Positions 43,201 through 55,218 of a stretch of DNA of 64,000 nt are shown in pieces. The notes beneath the pieces were generated by a model. The model made no database searches and was not told where the DNA came from. It saw only the letters and a list, made by a program, of their open reading frames with translations. Numbering within the stretch: position 1 is the stretch's first letter; each line of letters starts with the position of its first letter. The position numbers were made by a program, and so were the translations under genes. Origin of the DNA: Tetrapyrgos nigripes (Eukaryota > Basidiomycota > Agaricomycetes > Agaricales > Campanellaceae); NCBI GenBank assembly GCA_013368315.1, contig JAACJM010000005.1:992001-1056000 (forward strand), written 5' to 3'.

Positions 43201-44879
43201 TTGTGAAGCTTGCCTGGCACGCAGATTGTTGGAGGACAACAGTGAATGGAGGACATGTCTGGCTGAAGCATGTTAAATCCAAAGTGGTCCCAAGCTTCAG
43301 CAACTCTTCACCACAATCCTTCTCTTCTGCAACCCTTCAGAGCCTGAAGTCCTTTGGCATGAATTCCGTGACCATATCTGCAAGAAATTGAGTTTTGCTC
43401 TTACTCACCTTGGACATCTCAATGCAAGTGAGGATGATGAGTGTGACTATGGCCTCCATCTACTCAACAACATTCTCATGCAATCTGGATTGACTCTTCT
43501 CGACTTTCCATCCATGCTGCTTCCACAAAAAGACTGGACTAGACACATTGAAAACCCACTTATTGCTGAACAACTCAACTATGATGCAGACCACAAACGA
43601 GATCTCGCTTTGGAGTGTATTTTAGCCCTAAATCCCAAACAACATGTCACATTTGATACTATTGTTGAGTCAGTTGAGAATGGTCTGGGCTCTCCTTTCT
43701 TTTTGTATGGCCCTGGTGGTACTGGCAAAACATTTGTCTATAAGACAATATGTCACTACCTGCAGAGTCAATCACGAGTTGTCCTCTGTGTTGCATCATC
43801 TGGAATTGCAGCTGTACTGCTCATTCCCTTTTCAAGATCCCAATAGATGGCCTCTGTGATGAATCCTTCTGCTCTATCCCAAAAAACAGTACATGTGCCA
43901 ACCTACTCCATGCAGCAGACCTCATAATTTGGGACAAGGCTCTGATGCAGGACAGGAAAACTCATGAATGCCTTGATCATACTTTACGTGACATCTGTGA
44001 CAATGTTACTGTCATCTTTGGTGGTGATTTCCAGCAAATTCTCCCTGTCGTGCCAAAAGGTACACCCAACGATATCATTAATGCATCCCTGCCAAAGTCT
44101 GTCTTATGGAGTCAACTTTCCATTCTCATACTGAAAAAGAATGAATGGCTAGAACCAGGGAGTGAAGAGAGTAACTTTGCTCAATGGTTGTTGGATGTAG
44201 GACATGGCAGGAATATTGACTCTGGTGATTCAAAGATCCCTTTCCCAGACAGCATATGTGCACCTGACAAAGACAATCTCATTGACTTTGTCTATCCTCA
44301 CATTGACAGACCCAATACTTTGCCAACCACCTTATCCTTGCTGCATGGAATTCTGATGTTGAAGATATCAATCTTGACATTCTAGACCACATGCCTGGAG
44401 AAGCCATCACTTGCTATAGTGCAGATTCAATTGACCATGAATGCGGTGCTGACAATCCAACCCTTGCTGATGCAGTCCCTGTGGAGTATTTGTGCACTCT
44501 AAACTCCTCAGATCTCCCTCCCAGAGAACTCAAACTCAAAGTCAGCTGCCCCCTCATTTTACTGTGGAACCTAACTCCAGCTCAGGGTCTTTGTAATGGC
44601 ACCTGTCTTCTCCTTCACAGATGTCAGGACCATGTTTTGGAGTGTCCCATTTTGGGTGGGGAACATGACGGGGAGGTTGTGATGATTCCCTGCATCAGGC
44701 TTACTCCTTCTGTCAAAGACTCTGAATACTCATTTGTCATCAAGCGACTTCAGTTCCCTGTCTGGCTTGCCTTCGCAAACTCAATCAACAAGGCTCAGGG
44801 TCAATCTGTCATCCATGTCAGGATTGACTTACGGGCCCCCATTTTCACACATGGTCAGCTATATGTTGCATTCTCCTAA
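40270..44879 (+). pseudogene. Helitron replicase-helicase (Rep/HUH + PIF1-like helicase), degenerate
   Basis: Domains in order: Helitron-like N domain (GACCDGGQVKL, FRNNITQYNAALAFTSLGA, LQANRNPNLSSSTM, NPYSKIYQHAF; 40335-41100); HUH nuclease with LPHIHLLIIL (42148-42180) and the tyrosine motif KYPFKYIHKG (42560-42590); then the helicase with Walker A GPGGTGKTF (43710-43736), Walker B-like IIWDKALMQD (normally IWDEA), GGDFQQILP, and the C-terminal motif INKAQGQSV (44785-44815). Intact proteins cut single-stranded DNA and move the element by rolling-circle replication. Here stops and frameshifts occur repeatedly (for example TGA after TRYAAF at 41101-41103, TGA at 42323-42325, TGA at 42957-42959), and a 534-bp insertion splits the Rep domain. 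This copy is dead. Confidence 0.9.
41467..42000. mobile_element. 534-bp insertion in the Helitron, 8-bp target duplication
   Basis: ACTTCCTG is repeated at 41459-41466 and 42001-42008. Removing the insert and one repeat rejoins the reading frame as CELLPGQTVYDRPDLV, the expected Helitron sequence. The interior is dominated by a C/T-rich minisatellite of about 20-bp units (CCATAGTTCTTCCTT, 41625-41745). I see no convincing terminal inverted repeats. Confidence 0.75.
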
Positions 44880-45319
44880 GCCACTTCATGCTGCAGCTTG
44901 AAAGTTTTGTTGCCCTCCAACGAGTTATCATCTCAGACATGTAATATAGTGTATCCTGAAGTACTTATTGATTAGAGTTATGGACTTACAACGTTACACT
45001 TTTAATTGTGACTTACACTATAGTCTATAACATTTTGTGCTGAACCATCCATGCATATCTCCTCTAGGAGTCTTATCTGATGGTGGCAGGACCCTTGGCA
45101 TGGAACTTGACTCCAACAGATTCTTGAATATTCATGCTCCAAATGTGTCTCCAATGTCCAACGAATGACATCACTTGACATTTCAAAGTATTCTTGGATT
45201 GCTTTGCGCCCATGTGAACATTTTCAAAGCTTGACTCCAAGACCCCATACACGTCTCCAAAGAGCAAGAAGTGACATCACGCAACATCTGAAAGTATTCC
45301 TGCATACAGTTCAAAACTG

Positions 45320-45327
45320 TATAAATA
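45320..45327 (+). promoter_or_regulatory. Probable TATA box of the Helitron-linked gene
   Basis: TATAAATA, 54 bp before the ATG at 45382. It supports the gene having its own promoter. Confidence 0.5.
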
Positions 45328-45381
45328 CTGCTTGATAAACATTGTACTTTTCTCCAAACCACTACCCATTATTCTTCACAC

Positions 45382-46440
45382 ATGTCTATCTCTAAACTCA
45401 CTGGTCTCGCTGTTCTGGCCAATGAACACGTCATAAAAGGGAAGACCCTTCTTTTTGATGCAAACTTCTACGTATCGTCTGGAGAGACTATTGTCACTGC
45501 TTTGCAGTATTTCAATGGTGACGACCACAAATTTGATCCTGTCGCAAAATATGAGCTTAGAGCGCATGTGAGGCTATATTCCTATTTCCTTTGTTGCTGT
45601 TTTCTTACACCATCCAATCCGATTCCTACTAGGTTGCCTGTATGCCAGAGAGAATTCAAATGAGTGATGAAATCTTTCTCGAAGATACTGAGTATGATTT
45701 AGTTGGAGACATCATTTGGGTCAGTCTCTTTTTCCTTTAGTACATTATCCTCTTCCACTGATCACTGCATCCTCTTAAGCTTCATTGTGTGAATGTCAAC
45801 GACCCAAAGCAGCGTCCTTACCTTGATGTCATCAGTGTGGCACAAAATGTCGTTTGGGGAGATGCTGAATTTGATCTCACTGCTGAAGAATACATCAATC
45901 CCATTGGAAAAGCTTCTCTCCCTGTCTGTGCTGTTATTCCAGACTTGCCCAAGAAAGACAGTTCCTCTTCAAAGCCCATTCCCAACAAGAACTCATCCAT
46001 AGAGGTCTCTGGGTCCCTCACCTGTGTCATCCCTCACGAGAATGATCTGGAAGAACATGCAGAACAATTTTTCATTGCTGTTGACTCTGCTGCCTTCCTT
46101 CAGCGGTCTTCTGGTTCAAAATCATCTAACAAATCTCCAAGTACATCGAACTTACGCTTTGCTGTTACCATTTCTCACTAATCCAATCCTACTGCTATGA
46201 TCTGCAGTGCAAATACAGACTCAGAAAGGAAAACAGAAGAAAGTCTTCGATTTCAACACTAATCAGGTAGCAGGAGCAATCTCAAATACTGATGAAGAGG
46301 ATGGTGCTAGCCCAGACAAGAAACAGAAGACCCCTGGCAAAGCAAAGGAGACTGAACCTGCAGACAATAGCAAAGTCAAGCAGAAGGTGGAACATAGTAC
46401 AGGAACTGGCTCTCGCAAAATAGATGTACTTGAGATGTAA
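45382..46440 (+). CDS. Intact Helitron-linked gene, 288 aa, function unknown
   Basis: Model: join(45382..45567, 45633..45719, 45780..46140, 46208..46440), 867 nt. All introns (60-67 nt) have GT...AG ends and the phases fit. The N-terminal 230 residues look globular and beta-rich (LTGLAVLANEHVIKGKTLLF, VCAVIPDL, SIEVSGSLTCVIP); the C-terminal about 70 residues are Lys/Glu/Asp-rich and look disordered, with clusters such as KGKQKKVF and DKKQKTPGKAKE that could bind nucleic acid or direct nuclear import. I recognise no domain. The beta-rich part could be an OB fold: some Helitrons carry RPA-like single-strand DNA-binding genes, and the place directly behind the helicase on the same strand fits that. 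That is inference. It is striking that this gene is undamaged while all its neighbours are decayed. Confidence 0.65.
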
Positions 46441-46476
46441 CATTTCTGTGTAGTCTTTAATCACTCTCTAAGAAAC

Positions 46477-47196
46477 TTGGCCCTGAAATCTCTGTGCCTA
46501 CAGCATGGGTTGCAGCTAGTCTTTGATACATACAGGGAAGAGTCAGACTATGGAGAAATGGCTCTTCTAGATTTCTATAAAGCAGGTCTCCCTAAGGATC
46601 TTTGGAAGTCGGTGGGGCAAACGTGGCTGAAGTGGAAAGACTTTGATGAGTATAGGGATAGGGCAATGGATCTTCATTTGGAATGGTTGAATGAGAGAGA
46701 GAAAGAGGGATGTTGGAAACCATCCTCTACACTGAGGATGAATTCAGGTCCTTCTCAGGGATGGACAGTAGCCAGTGTTAATGTGCTCATGACATCAGGT
46801 GCTCAATCGTCCTTTACTCCTTTACCCAAGTTGACACCTGAAGAAAGGGACAGACTTTGTAAACTAGGAGCATGCTTTGCATGTGGACAACCAGGTCATA
46901 TGAGCAATGAATGTCCTACATTCCTGAACAATACCCCAAGGTTGTCCATTTCTCAGAATACCTCTCATAACTTCCCTCCTTGTGCTGTTAGGAAAGCCGA
47001 TACTTCCACTTCAACACTGTCATCATCATCTTCCAGTTCGCCACCTGTAACAGTAGCACAAATGTCGTCATCATCTCAAAACATAATTAAGGACATTCCA
47101 GATATGGTAAATAAGGTCAAGGGTTTGGGAGGAGAAGAAAAGGAACAGGCTAGTGTATATTTGAAAGATGTTGTGGCAAAGATGATGGATTTTTGA
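46477..47196 (+). pseudogene. Ty3/gypsy gag, C-terminal part with zinc knuckle
   Basis: An open frame without a proper start reads as Gag: YKAGLPKDLWKSVGQTW, WLKWKDFDEYRDRAM, then the CCHC knuckle C-FA-C-GQPG-H-MSNE-C (46870-46915) and a Ser/Pro-rich tail. It stops at 47194-47196. The first half of this Gag is beyond the Helitron at 37930-38270, so the Helitron interrupts gag. Confidence 0.8.
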
Positions 47197-47508
47197 AACA
47201 CTCACCTGCTACATTGTCAGGAGGGGTTGTACAGTATGCCAGACAATATACAAACAATTGATATCATGTGTTATACCCTTCTTGTGAGTGTACCTTTCCT
47301 TTAGAACTAAGAATGTCAGCAGTCACTTATAACTGACAGGTACCTTTGATAACACTTAAAACTGAACTTATTGGCAAAATCACCAGCAGAAAAATCGACA
47401 CAGAAGCTCTAATAGACAGTGGTGTGGAAGGCATTATTATCAATAGCTGTTTCGCACGAGAAAATTGTTTAACCCTCCTTCCTATCAAAAATGTGTTCCC
47501 TGTACACA

Positions 47509-49490
47509 TACAGGGTGCAAATTCCACAGCAGTAAGAAATGTACTGCCTCTCAGGCAGTAAGTCAGCAGTATGACCAGCTGTAAAGTTTTGAAAATGTAT
47601 TAGTCATAATCTTAAATGGAAAATGCTGAGTTCACCATATATCTCACAGGGCGAGCCACACCAGAAAGTTCTTACATAAGTGACTTCCGCAGCAGTAACT
47701 TCGTCTAATGGTCAACACTTTCACTAATCTCAAGTAGAGAAAGTAAATATTTTCTAGCCAAATGTGGCAACCCCAAAATGGAGCCATCTGAAACAGAATG
47801 TGAATTGGAAATGATGTCAAAGCGCTTAAAATTTACAGTGATGCATGTAGATAAGTACTATGAAAAAAGGCCTGAGCAGGGATACATTAAAAACCTCTGA
47901 GTGTCAAAACCACATGGGAAAAAATCAGCTCCAGAGGAAAAGTTGCCACTGCTAGGAATAGAAAGTATAAGGGGATGGACATGGGAGGGTCAGAAAAAAT
48001 GAGTTCCAAAGAAGATGGAACAAGTGACAAACATAGACAAAGATGAGTAGTATAAATACATGTGTAAAAAGGAGAAAGGAGCAGACTTTCAGAGAGGATA
48101 AATGGGAGGTGGAATCAGGGTGAATAGTGGAGGGATTAAGATCACTGATACCTAATCAGGAGACCTGACCTCCCTGACTCTGTCAGATCATTGGTGTACA
48201 GGTAAGGGAGGTAAGACTCAAGGTTTTCGTTCCAGCAGACCATTAGACTTGTGTAAATCTAAAATATAAACATGTCTAATTGTCAATGCTTTCACTAATC
48301 TCGAGTAGAGAAAGAAAATATTTTCTACCCAAACCCAGCAACCCCAAAACACAAAGGAGCCAATGCTCGCAATGGCATAGTAAGGAGGTGCAGGTACAGT
48401 AGGTACAGTAATGGTTCCAGTAGTTATGGGAGTACAGGTATTGGAGGTATGGGGTATGGGCACAGTAGGTATGGGGTATGGGCATGGTAGGTATGAGGTA
48501 TAGGCACAGTAGGTATGGGGTATGGGCACAGTAGGTGTGGGGTATGGGCATGGTAGGTATGGGTACAGGTATGGGAGGTATAGGTATAGGTACAGTAGAT
48601 ATAGGTACGGGTATGGGAGGTGTAGGTACAGGTGCAGTAGGTACAGCTGTAAGTACAGGTGTGAGCACAGGATAAGGCAGACCAGATTGTTCCTCTCCAC
48701 ACTGAAATTAGTGTATGAGACTTGAAAGGGTCCATATCAATACATAGAATTAAAATGGATATCAAAGATTCAGCCACATGAATTTTTTGACATGCTTTAA
48801 GATTCAGATAAACATTGTAGACCATGCACTGCTGTGAATTCAATGTAATTCTTGTAAATTAAGCCTGATAATTTCCCTTAGACACTTGCCTTTAATCATG
48901 GGATGAAGGTAACTAATACTTGACTTTGCTGTGATTTTTGAGATAGAAGCGAGTTTTTTTTTTATATATTGTCATTATTAAGAGCTGTATCAATAATTGA
49001 AGACAATTTACACCTTCAAATCATCCTCGGACACTAGGTGTAATGATTATAGTGAAAGTACTGGTATTAGCACAGTCACCAACCACACCACCTGTACCAC
49101 TGTACCCACACCTTTCTGGTTCCTCACTACATCCCCAAATCTGGAAGGAGGAGAGACTTGAACTTGAATGACATTGATCAGGTGTTTCCCACTGGCTTTT
49201 GGTAAATTTCCTACAACACCAGTTCATCTACAGTTTGATTTCCACAAACTCTGCTGGATTCATCCAAGGTGGGCAGAGCGATGCATATAGTGTACCTAAC
49301 ATTTGGGGACCAGACTAGCACACATTAATATCAAACAACATTTAAAGTGATGGATCTGGTGAGCTTGGCATTTTCCATTTAAGATTATGACTAATGCATT
49401 ATATTATCAAAACTTGACAGCTGGTCATACTGCCGACTTACTGCCTGAGAAGCAGTACATTTCTCACTGCCATGGACCTTGCACCCTGTG
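47509..49490. mobile_element. 1,982-bp TIR element in the Ty3 protease, 3-bp duplication
   Basis: Long inverted ends (at least 110 bp) start YACAGGGTGCAA and include AGAAATGTACTGCYTCTCAG, GGCAGTAAGTC and AGTATGACCAGCTGT. ACA is repeated on each side (47506-47508, 49491-49493). The CAGGGTG start is hAT-like, but the 3-bp duplication that restores the host frame is not; an 8-bp duplication with mismatches (GTACACAT/GACAACAT) is the alternative. No transposase is seen. The interior has two imperfect direct copies (about 47705-47795 and 48283-48370, AATCTCRAGTAGAGAAAG) and the minisatellite at 48400-48670. Confidence 0.75.
48400..48670. repeat. GGTATGGG/GGTACAG minisatellite
   Basis: Tandem variants of GTAGGTATGGGGTATGGGCA and GGTACAGTAGGTAC fill about 270 bp. 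They create long open frames on the minus strand made of Pro/Tyr/His/Thr repeats that should not be read as genes. Confidence 0.85.
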
Positions 49491-50098
49491 ACAACATCAA
49501 TGGTTCTGAAAACACCATGGGATGGGTATGCCATTACACCATTCAAAAACTTCGCATCTATTCTCAGAATGAAAGATCATATCATGAAGAGATGGCCGAA
49601 TTCTATGTTATGGACATTGGAGATCACAATATAATTCCTGGTACTGATTGGCTAGAGGAGCATAATCCAGAAGTAGACTGGTCATTCTCTAGAGTGGATA
49701 TGGTTAGATGTCCCAAAACATGTACTCTGGAACAACCCCCAATCCTTAACCTATGCACTAAACCCAAATCTCTCAAATCAACTGTTACTGATCCACGAAC
49801 ACATCATAAGGACTACCAAGTGAAATGGTCAGAACCAATTGGACGATTCAAATCAGTCGCACAACCAAAAGTTGCAGGACAACGATGACAAATCCCCATT
49901 AGATCCTTTCATCATTCTTCAGAATCTACAGTGATTTTTACCAAAGAAGATTTCAGTTGGAAGGATGTTCCGAACCAATGGGAACAGGAGGTGATGGAGA
50001 GTCTGCTGAGGAAAGAAGAGGAATACCCAACACCAGATTTGGAATTACCTATCTGTGTGGGATTTACAGAAGCAGCCCAAAAGATGAAAGAGGATGTA

Positions 50099-51735
50099 CA
50101 GTGGCCAAAAAAATTGTCCACATGTTTGGCACTTTTGGGAAGATTGCTGATTTAAGAGCTATTGAGCAGAAATCTCAAAACATGGCTGGTGGTAGCAAGA
50201 AAGCCTTTGATTAGAGCTACAATAATCTGTCTGTTTTGTCTTATTTGGCCAAATATCTGTGGAGTTATGATTGATTTAAAACTGTATGTCATTTGAACAA
50301 TTTTTTGAGTTGCCACTTCAAAATCATTATTGCAATAACCTGATGTGTTATACATGATGTCATGGGTGGAGCTGTACAGTAATGAAATGTATACACTACA
50401 ATGATGTCATAGCTGACAGCTGGAGCATACATAGCAACATACAGATGCTCTACAGCCTCTATGAAAATCATGGGGTCCCTCATATCAGCCCAGAAAGACA
50501 ATCTCTACTCTCTCCTCTTAACTGCCTCTCCATCTGCAAAAATTGCAGCTCAGACTGGAGTATGGAAGCCAAGAGTTGCTTTTGTGGCTTAAAAGACAAA
50601 TACAGACAATGAGAACAATACAGCAGGGTGTCCTAGGAGGCTCTCTACTACTTGTGAAGAGGTTAGATTGGAAAAAAATCCATTCTGGTAAAGCCAGATT
50701 GCTACTCAAGTGGCCTGAAACATCAAGGCTCTTCTTGGACAACCTGTCCCAACCTATAACAGCCAAAACATTCCTGAAAACGTCTTGTGGCGATCTCCAA
50801 AACACAGAACAAGTGCAAACTTACAGTGACTTGCAGCAAGGCTCACTTGAAGTTTGCACAGATGTAAAAAGACCGGGCTGTAGAAGGCTAGAAGTGGGTT
50901 ATTTTCTCAGATAAGACCAAAACCAATTATTTTGGGGCAAATATGCCCCAGCATGTGTGAGAAAAGAGAGATAAATTCATAGTACAGCAAGATGTGACAG
51001 AAATGATGACATTTGAGAGAGAAAATGACATGATGGGGTAGGGTATGGGGCAACAGTAAGCAGTAAAAATGGTCCAGATGAAGGGGAAGATAGATTGCAA
51101 ACACTATATGACCATCTTAAGTAACAAAATCCTGGAAAGCATTAATAATATGGGAGTTGATCCAGAGGTGGCCATTTTTCAGCTGGGTATTAACTTTCTA
51201 AAGTGCTATATCCAATGGTTTCCTTTATCAGAACATGTCTCTCTACCTATAAAAGCAACACTCTGCTTTCATACTTCAGTCTGAGCTGAAATTTTGATAG
51301 AGGGAGGGGCAGTTTGGAGGAGAGAGTAGAGATTGTCTTTCTGGGCTGATATGAGGGACCCCATGATTTTCATAGAAGCTGTAGAGCATCTGTATGTTGC
51401 TATGTATGCTCCAGCTGGCAGCTATGACATCATTGTGGTGTATACATCACATTAATGTACAGCTCCACCCATGACATCATGTATAACACATCAGGTTATT
51501 GCAATAATGATTTTGAAGTGGCAACTCAAAAAATTGTCCAAATGACATACAATTTTAAATCAATCATAACTCCACAGATATGTGGCCAAATAAGACAAAA
51601 CAGACAGATTATTGTAGCTCTAATCAAAAGCTTTCTTGCTACCACCAGCCATGTTTTGAGATTTCTGCTCAATAGCTCTTAAATCAGCAATCTTTCCAAA
51701 AGTGCCAAACATGTGGACAATTTTTTTGGCCACTG
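50099..51735 (+). mobile_element. Tc1/mariner element with about 430-bp inverted arms and a dead transposase
   Basis: Ends CAGTGGCCAAAAAAATTGTC and TA duplications (50097-50098, 51736-51737). The left arm (50099 to about 50525) is repeated in inverted order at about 51310-51735 with few changes. The core reads a Tc1-type transposase fragment, WVIFSDKTKTNYFGA (about 50895-50940; SDxTK is the second catalytic Asp motif), in a frame with several stops. Removing the element and one TA restores the Ty3 frame (EDVSLTDKILSQY). Confidence 0.9.
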
Positions 51736-51749
51736 TATCACTTACAGAT

Positions 51750-53224
51750 AAGATTCTGTCCCAATATCATCAGTTTTTACCAGTTTTTGACAAACAAACT
51801 TAAGAACAATTACTGAAACATGGTGAATGGGATCATGCTATTGAACTGAAACTGGACTTTGAACCTTGTCCTTGCAAAACCTATCCCTTATCCCCTAACG
51901 AACAAAAGGAACTTGACAACTTCATTGATGAGAACTTGGAAAAGGAGTATATAAGACCGTCGAAGTCTCCTATGGTAAGTCCCTTCTTCTTTGTTAAAAA
52001 GAAAGATGGAAAGCTACGCCCTGTACAGGACTATCAAGCATTAAATAAAGGGACCATAAAGAACGAATACCCTTTACCACTCATATTGGAATTGGTAGAC
52101 AAACTCAAGGGGGCATGAGTTTTCTCAAAATTTGATCTTTGATGGGGATATAATAATGTGCAAATAAAAGGAGATGAGTGGAAAGCGGCATTCAAGACAA
52201 ATAGGGGGCTCTTTGAACCAACAGTGATGTTCTTTGGTCTTATGAACTCCCCTGCAACATTCCAGGCAATGATGAACACTCTTTTTAAGGACCTCATTCA
52301 TTCAGGAAAAGTAGTTATCTACATGGACGACATCTTGATCTTCATGGAAACTTTGGAAGAACATCAACAAATGGTCAAACAAGTGCTTGCATGACTTCAG
52401 AAGAACAACCTTTATGCCAAACCACAAAAATGTACCTTTGAAGCCAGCTCAGTAGAGTTCCTAGGTCTCATCGTCTCTCACAATACATTGGCAATGGATC
52501 CTATTAAAGTCAAAGGCATCACTGAATGGCCAACCCCACGAAATGTTAAAGATGTTCAGTCATTCCTTGGATTCGGAAACTTTTATTGTCAGTTTATACA
52601 TGATTTTTCTAAAGTCACTCAACCAATTTTTGATCTAATGAAGAAAGACAAACCTTGGAAATGGTCTGTCAATGCAGAAGAAGCCTTTCAGGCACTCAAA
52701 GATGTGTTTACTTCACCAGTCCTTTTGATGCCTGATCATTCTAAACCATATCGAGTAGAAGTAGATGCTTCTGACTACACCACAGGAGGTATTCTATCGC
52801 AGAAAGGATCAGATGAAAAGTGGCACCTAGTCGCTTACCTATCGAAATCCTTATCTGAAACTGAACAAAACTACAATATTCACAATAAGGAGTTGTTGGC
52901 AATCATATGGGCATTAGAGGGTTGGCGACATATACTATCGAAATCCTTACAGACCATAAAAACCTGGAGTATTTCACCACCTCTCAGAAACTTAGCTGAC
53001 AACAAGCAAGGATGGCTCTGTTTCTTACTAGATTCGATTTCATCCTTATCCATAAACCTGGAAGTCTTAATTGAAGTGATCCTCTTTCACAAAGACCAGA
53101 TCATAAAGAGGGAGTCGAGGATGACAACAAAGATAGAGTATTACTCAACCCCCAAATTCTTCAGAATATGTGCAACAAGACCAGGAGCAGTAATTGTGAT
53201 AGGGGATGCAGAGTTGAGAAAATG
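51750..53224 (+). pseudogene. Ty3/gypsy reverse transcriptase and RNase H
   Basis: Seen: [53 protein letters not shown], the catalytic VIYMDDILIF (YMDD, 52317-52346), FLGFGNFYCQFIHDFSKVTQ, then RNase H PYRVEVDASDYTTGGILSQ and YNIHNKELLAIIWALEGWRH. Stops at 52117 and 52393 and a frame change after 52930 inactivate it. Gaps between frames are small, so the decay is by point mutations and small indels rather than rearrangement. Confidence 0.9.
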
Positions 53225-54787
53225 AATCAGAGAATGTCTGAAAAAGGACACTGAAGTTGTGAGTGCCCTTGAAGTCATCCTGAACAATGGTCCATGCTCA
53301 TTAGTCAAAAACCTACAGGAATGGAATTATGAGGACGGAATCATCTTATTTTGAGGAAAAATCTATGTTCCTGACAACCAGCAACTATGGAGAGACATAG
53401 TCAAGATGCATCACAACAGCCTCACTGCAGGACATCCAGGCTGGTTTCAAACATATGAACTAATTAGTAGAGAATTCTGGTGGCCTGGTATGTCAGTATT
53501 TGTCTGCAATTATGTTGAAGGATGTGCTACTTGCCAATTGAACAAGGTGCAAAACTATCCATCACATGTACCACTAGTCCCAAACAAAACTCCAGAAAGA
53601 CCTTTTGGCACAATTACTACTGACTTCATTACAGATCTTCTAGAATGTGATGGCTTCAATGCAATCCACGTAACAGTAGATCAATCAACCAAGACTGTAG
53701 TAATCTCACCATGCTGAAAACATATTGACAGTGATGGAACTATCAATGTACTGTTCAACAACACATGGCAATGATATGGACTTTGGGACCAAATGATATC
53801 AGATCGAGGACCCCAATTTGCAAGCCAAGTTATGAGAGGAATATACACTAAGTTAGGTATCACTTCAGCTCTTAGTATGGCTTATCACCTGCAGACAGAT
53901 GGCGAAACAGGTTCAATCAAGAACTCAAACAATACTTACAAACCTTCTGTAACTATCATCAGGATGATTGGGTCAAATATTTGCCATATGCCGAGTTCTG
54001 CCATAATACTCAAGTCCACTCAGCTACTAGAAAATCACCTTTCGAATCACTCCATGGATACTTCCCTTGACTCTTTCCCTCAATCAATCCCTCTTCACAC
54101 ATACCAAAAGTTGAAGAATGCCTTCAGAATTTAGAAGCACTATGTGAAGAGTTGAAAGCAAGTTTAATGACTGCTGCAGAGTTGATGAAGAGGCAGAATA
54201 TGGACCATGTAAAAGAAGGGGTAAAGTTCAAAGTTGGAGATAAGGCACTACTGGATGGAAAGAACTTGAAGACAACTAGACCAAAAGCTAAGTTGGCAAA
54301 CTGTCATCATGGACCATTTGAAATCACTGATGTAATTGGTGAAGTTAACTATCATCTCAAACTGCCAAACATCTGGCAAATTCACCCAGTCTTCCACACT
54401 TCACTGCTATCACCATACAAAGAAACTAGAGCTCATAGAGTGAACTACCCAGGCGAACTGGCAGAATTATTACCAGAGGATAATGAATATGATGTTGAAG
54501 CGATTTTAGATTCAAAGCTGACTAGAAATCATTGAGGAGTGCAGTATTTAGTCAAATGGTTGGACTACTCAGACTCAGAGAATTCATGGGAACCAGCATC
54601 AGGATTGACAAAATTGAAGGAGATGATTGAAACTTTCCATCGAGAACACCCAGATGCATATCATCCACCAAACCTGATACGAGCAGGGTCTACAGTACGT
54701 TTGATGGGAATTAACATGGAGGATATTTGGAAAAGTACACATGTGCTCCAGGCAAAAGCACAGCTTAAAGAGGGGGTAATGTCATGA
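53225..54787 (+). pseudogene. Ty3/gypsy integrase with C-terminal chromodomain
   Basis: The zinc-binding HHCC appears as HHNSLTAGHPG...CATCQLNK (53409-53545). The catalytic region follows as TTDFITDL, ISDRGPQFAS and QTDGET (D, D, E). The C-terminus holds the GPFEITDVIGEVNYHLKLP barrel and a chromodomain, QYLVKWLDYSDSENSWEPAS (54541-54600). This defines a chromovirus, which targets modified chromatin. In-frame stops at about 53715, 53775 and 54533 and a frameshift near 54130 break it. Confidence 0.9.
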
Positions 54788-55218
54788 ACTGCTACAGTTC
54801 TTTGTCCTCCTTCTTCTACTTCATTATTGAACCCATTTTTTGATCATTCATCTATTGCATTTCCTTGATAAACCTTTTAAACTTTATATTACTGACTTTG
54901 AACCTTATAAAACCTGTCAAACTCTATAATAACTATCAATCAATCTTCCATTCTATCGATCCTATCTTTCTCCTACATTTCTCCACTTATGTGCCTATGT
55001 TTTCCCTATCTCTTCCCTATCACTTATTCATTGCTTTTCTATATAAACTACTAGACATTCTAGTTAGTCCTTTAGTTTGTTCACTTCATCTCTGCTCCAT
55101 ACTACTACTATCCAGTGTAGAGCATAGTCAGCTTACTCGTCTCTCTTCCTCTATCTCTATCTCTCAATCTATTGCTTTGTATCTGTCTTCATACTGTGTG
55201 ACTTGGGTGGTTATTTGA
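54780..55218 (+). repeat. Ty3/gypsy 3' LTR
   Basis: Begins TGTCATGAACTGC directly after a purine-rich tract (TTAAAGAGGGGGTAA, the plus-strand primer). It matches 37205-37621; the last two bases (CA) are replaced by other sequence. Compared with the 5' LTR it has a few substitutions and small insertions (for example an extra TCAA and an extra CTCTATCTCTATC-type stretch). Confidence 0.9.

Larger units (their letters stand above)
47346..49888 (+). pseudogene. Ty3/gypsy retropepsin, split by a TIR element
   Basis: 47346-47508 reads the protease N-terminus with the active site ALIDSGVEGIIINS (D-S-G). The frame breaks at the element 47509-49490 and resumes at 49491 as NINGSENTMGWVCHYTI, then FYVMDIGDHNIIPGTDWLEE (the second protease lobe, here D-IG-D-H-NIIPG). 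Removing the insert and one ACA rejoins it as FPVHNINGSENT, in frame. Confidence 0.8.

Noticed and set aside
48215..48843. Overlapping 130-160 aa minus-strand ORFs with repeated TVPIPHTYCA
   Set aside because: Translation of a GGTATGGG minisatellite in three frames, not a protein.
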